DNA from: Legionellales bacterium
GTDB lineage: Bacteria; Pseudomonadota; Gammaproteobacteria; PIVX01
Length of the DNA stretch: 7,907 nucleotides
Reading direction: 5' to 3'
Assembly: GCA_013215905.1 (NCBI GenBank)
Contig: JABSQI010000071.1
Span: 1 to 7,907 of the forward strand
Below, piece by piece: positions 6,491 to 7,907 of the stretch (position 1 is its first letter; each line of letters begins with the position of its first letter). The position numbers and the translations under genes are program-made. A model generated the notes under the pieces. The model was not told the origin of the DNA. It searched no databases and saw nothing but the letters and a program-made list of their open reading frames with translations.

Positions 6491-6521
6491 TGGTGTTATA
6501 TGAAATTAATAAGAGGTTAAT

Positions 6522-7136
6522 ATGACTCAAAATCGTAATGAAGCAGAATTCACCGATGAACAGGCAGAGATATTAGATCCTGAAAATGAAGATTCTGATA
6601 AATTTGAGAATACAAAATTAAATAAAACAACGGAAGATGACTTACCTGAAAAAGAACATGCGCCAGAGCAAGAAAGTCTTGAAAATGCAATTGTAGATTT
6701 AAAAGCCAAAGTTGATGAAAATTGGGATAAGGCTGTTAGGGCTATGTCAGATTTGGAGAATTTCCGGCGAAGAAGTGAACGAGACTTAATTAAAGCTCGT
6801 AAATTTGCTATTGAAGGGTTTGTTAAATCGCTTATGCCAGTTTTAGACAGTTTAGAGCAAGCTGCTAGTGTTGATTTAGGAGATAGTGAGCACTTAAAGG
6901 AGGGCTTAGAGTTAACCTTAAAGTTATTCAGGGATACATTTACAAAAAATAATGTTGAAATTCTTGATCCAAGTGGAGAAATGTTTGATCCAGAGTTACA
7001 TGAGGCTATGTCCACTCAAGATGATTCGAATGTTGAACCAGGAACAATTTTAAACGTTTTTCAAAAGGGGTACCAACTTTCTGGAAGAGTAATTAGGCCA
7101 GCAAGGGTTGTAGTTTCTAAGAAGCCAAATCCTTAA
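6522..7136 (+). CDS. grpE: Nucleotide exchange factor GrpE
   Basis: Releases ADP from DnaK and so sets the pace of the DnaK-DnaJ folding cycle; it works as a cytoplasmic dimer. The 204 residues fit the family (E. coli 197). The order is as expected: an acidic disordered N-terminus (1-50); a long paired helix (about 52-95) with the signature RAMSDLENFRRRSERD (73-88); the four-helix dimer region KFAIEGFVKSLMPVLDSLEQA (94-114); and a C-terminal beta domain, EILDPSGEMFDPELHEAMS (146-164) and GYQLSGRVIRPARVVVSK (183-200), that contacts the DnaK ATPase lobe. GAGG at 6513-6516 lies five bases before the ATG. It has a heat-shock promoter upstream and dnaK 89 bp downstream. An open frame on the opposite strand (7015-6527) is a shadow of this gene. 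Confidence 0.97.
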   Translation: MTQNRNEAEFTDEQAEILDPENEDSDKFENTKLNKTTEDDLPEKEHAPEQESLENAIVDLKAKVDENWDKAVRAMSDLENFRRRSERDLIKARKFAIEGFVKSLMPVLDSLEQAASVDLGDSEHLKEGLELTLKLFRDTFTKNNVEILDPSGEMFDPELHEAMSTQDDSNVEPGTILNVFQKGYQLSGRVIRPARVVVSKKPNP

Positions 7137-7163
7137 TTGTACATAAATATATCAAAAATAACT

Positions 7164-7907
<744 letters not shown>

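Noticed and set aside
6423..6521. CIRCE element upstream of grpE
   Set aside because: No TTAGCACTC-N9-GAGTGCTAA-like inverted repeat is present here or before dnaK.
6527..7015. Minus-strand open frame of 162 codons opposite grpE
   Set aside because: Its Ser/Leu/Phe-rich composition is what reverse reading of an acidic, Glu/Lys-rich gene gives. grpE on the plus strand is unambiguous.

Overview
The window comes from an AT-rich bacterium, about one third GC judged by eye. The best fit is a gammaproteobacterium. grpE is divergent from a nadK-recN pair, as in E. coli, and both grpE and dnaK carry sigma-32-like promoters with no CIRCE element. The low GC and a eukaryotic-type RasGEF protein suggest a host-associated or intracellular lineage of the Legionella/Coxiella kind. 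That placement is an inference; no marker in the window fixes the genus.

Left part (1-3656), accessory. A Sec-exported protein of unknown function runs leftwards off the window edge (279 to 1, minus strand, incomplete). Divergent from it is a 691-residue protein (500-2575) whose first third reads as a Ras guanine-nucleotide exchange factor (CDC25-type) domain. The rest of that protein is unrecognised. After a 175-bp gap with its own promoter comes a signal-peptide-bearing histidine phosphatase (2751-3656), which resembles the eukaryotic UBASH3/Sts phosphatase branch. All three look like surface, secreted or host-directed factors.

Right part (3713-7907), conserved housekeeping. recN and nadK form a leftward two-gene unit, nadK first, with 18 bp between them. 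nadK makes NADP and RecN acts in double-strand break repair. A 241-bp divergent intergenic region, holding a perfect 16-bp palindrome and a sigma-32-like promoter, separates nadK from grpE. grpE is followed after 89 bp by dnaK, which has its own strong sigma-32-like promoter and is cut off by the window end after 227 codons. GrpE is the nucleotide exchange factor for DnaK, so the pair is one functional chaperone module.

No tRNA, rRNA, insertion sequence, CRISPR array or convincing rho-independent terminator was seen. No gene-free stretch exceeds 300 bases. The most noteworthy item is the RasGEF-domain protein, followed by the Sts-like exported phosphatase next to it.
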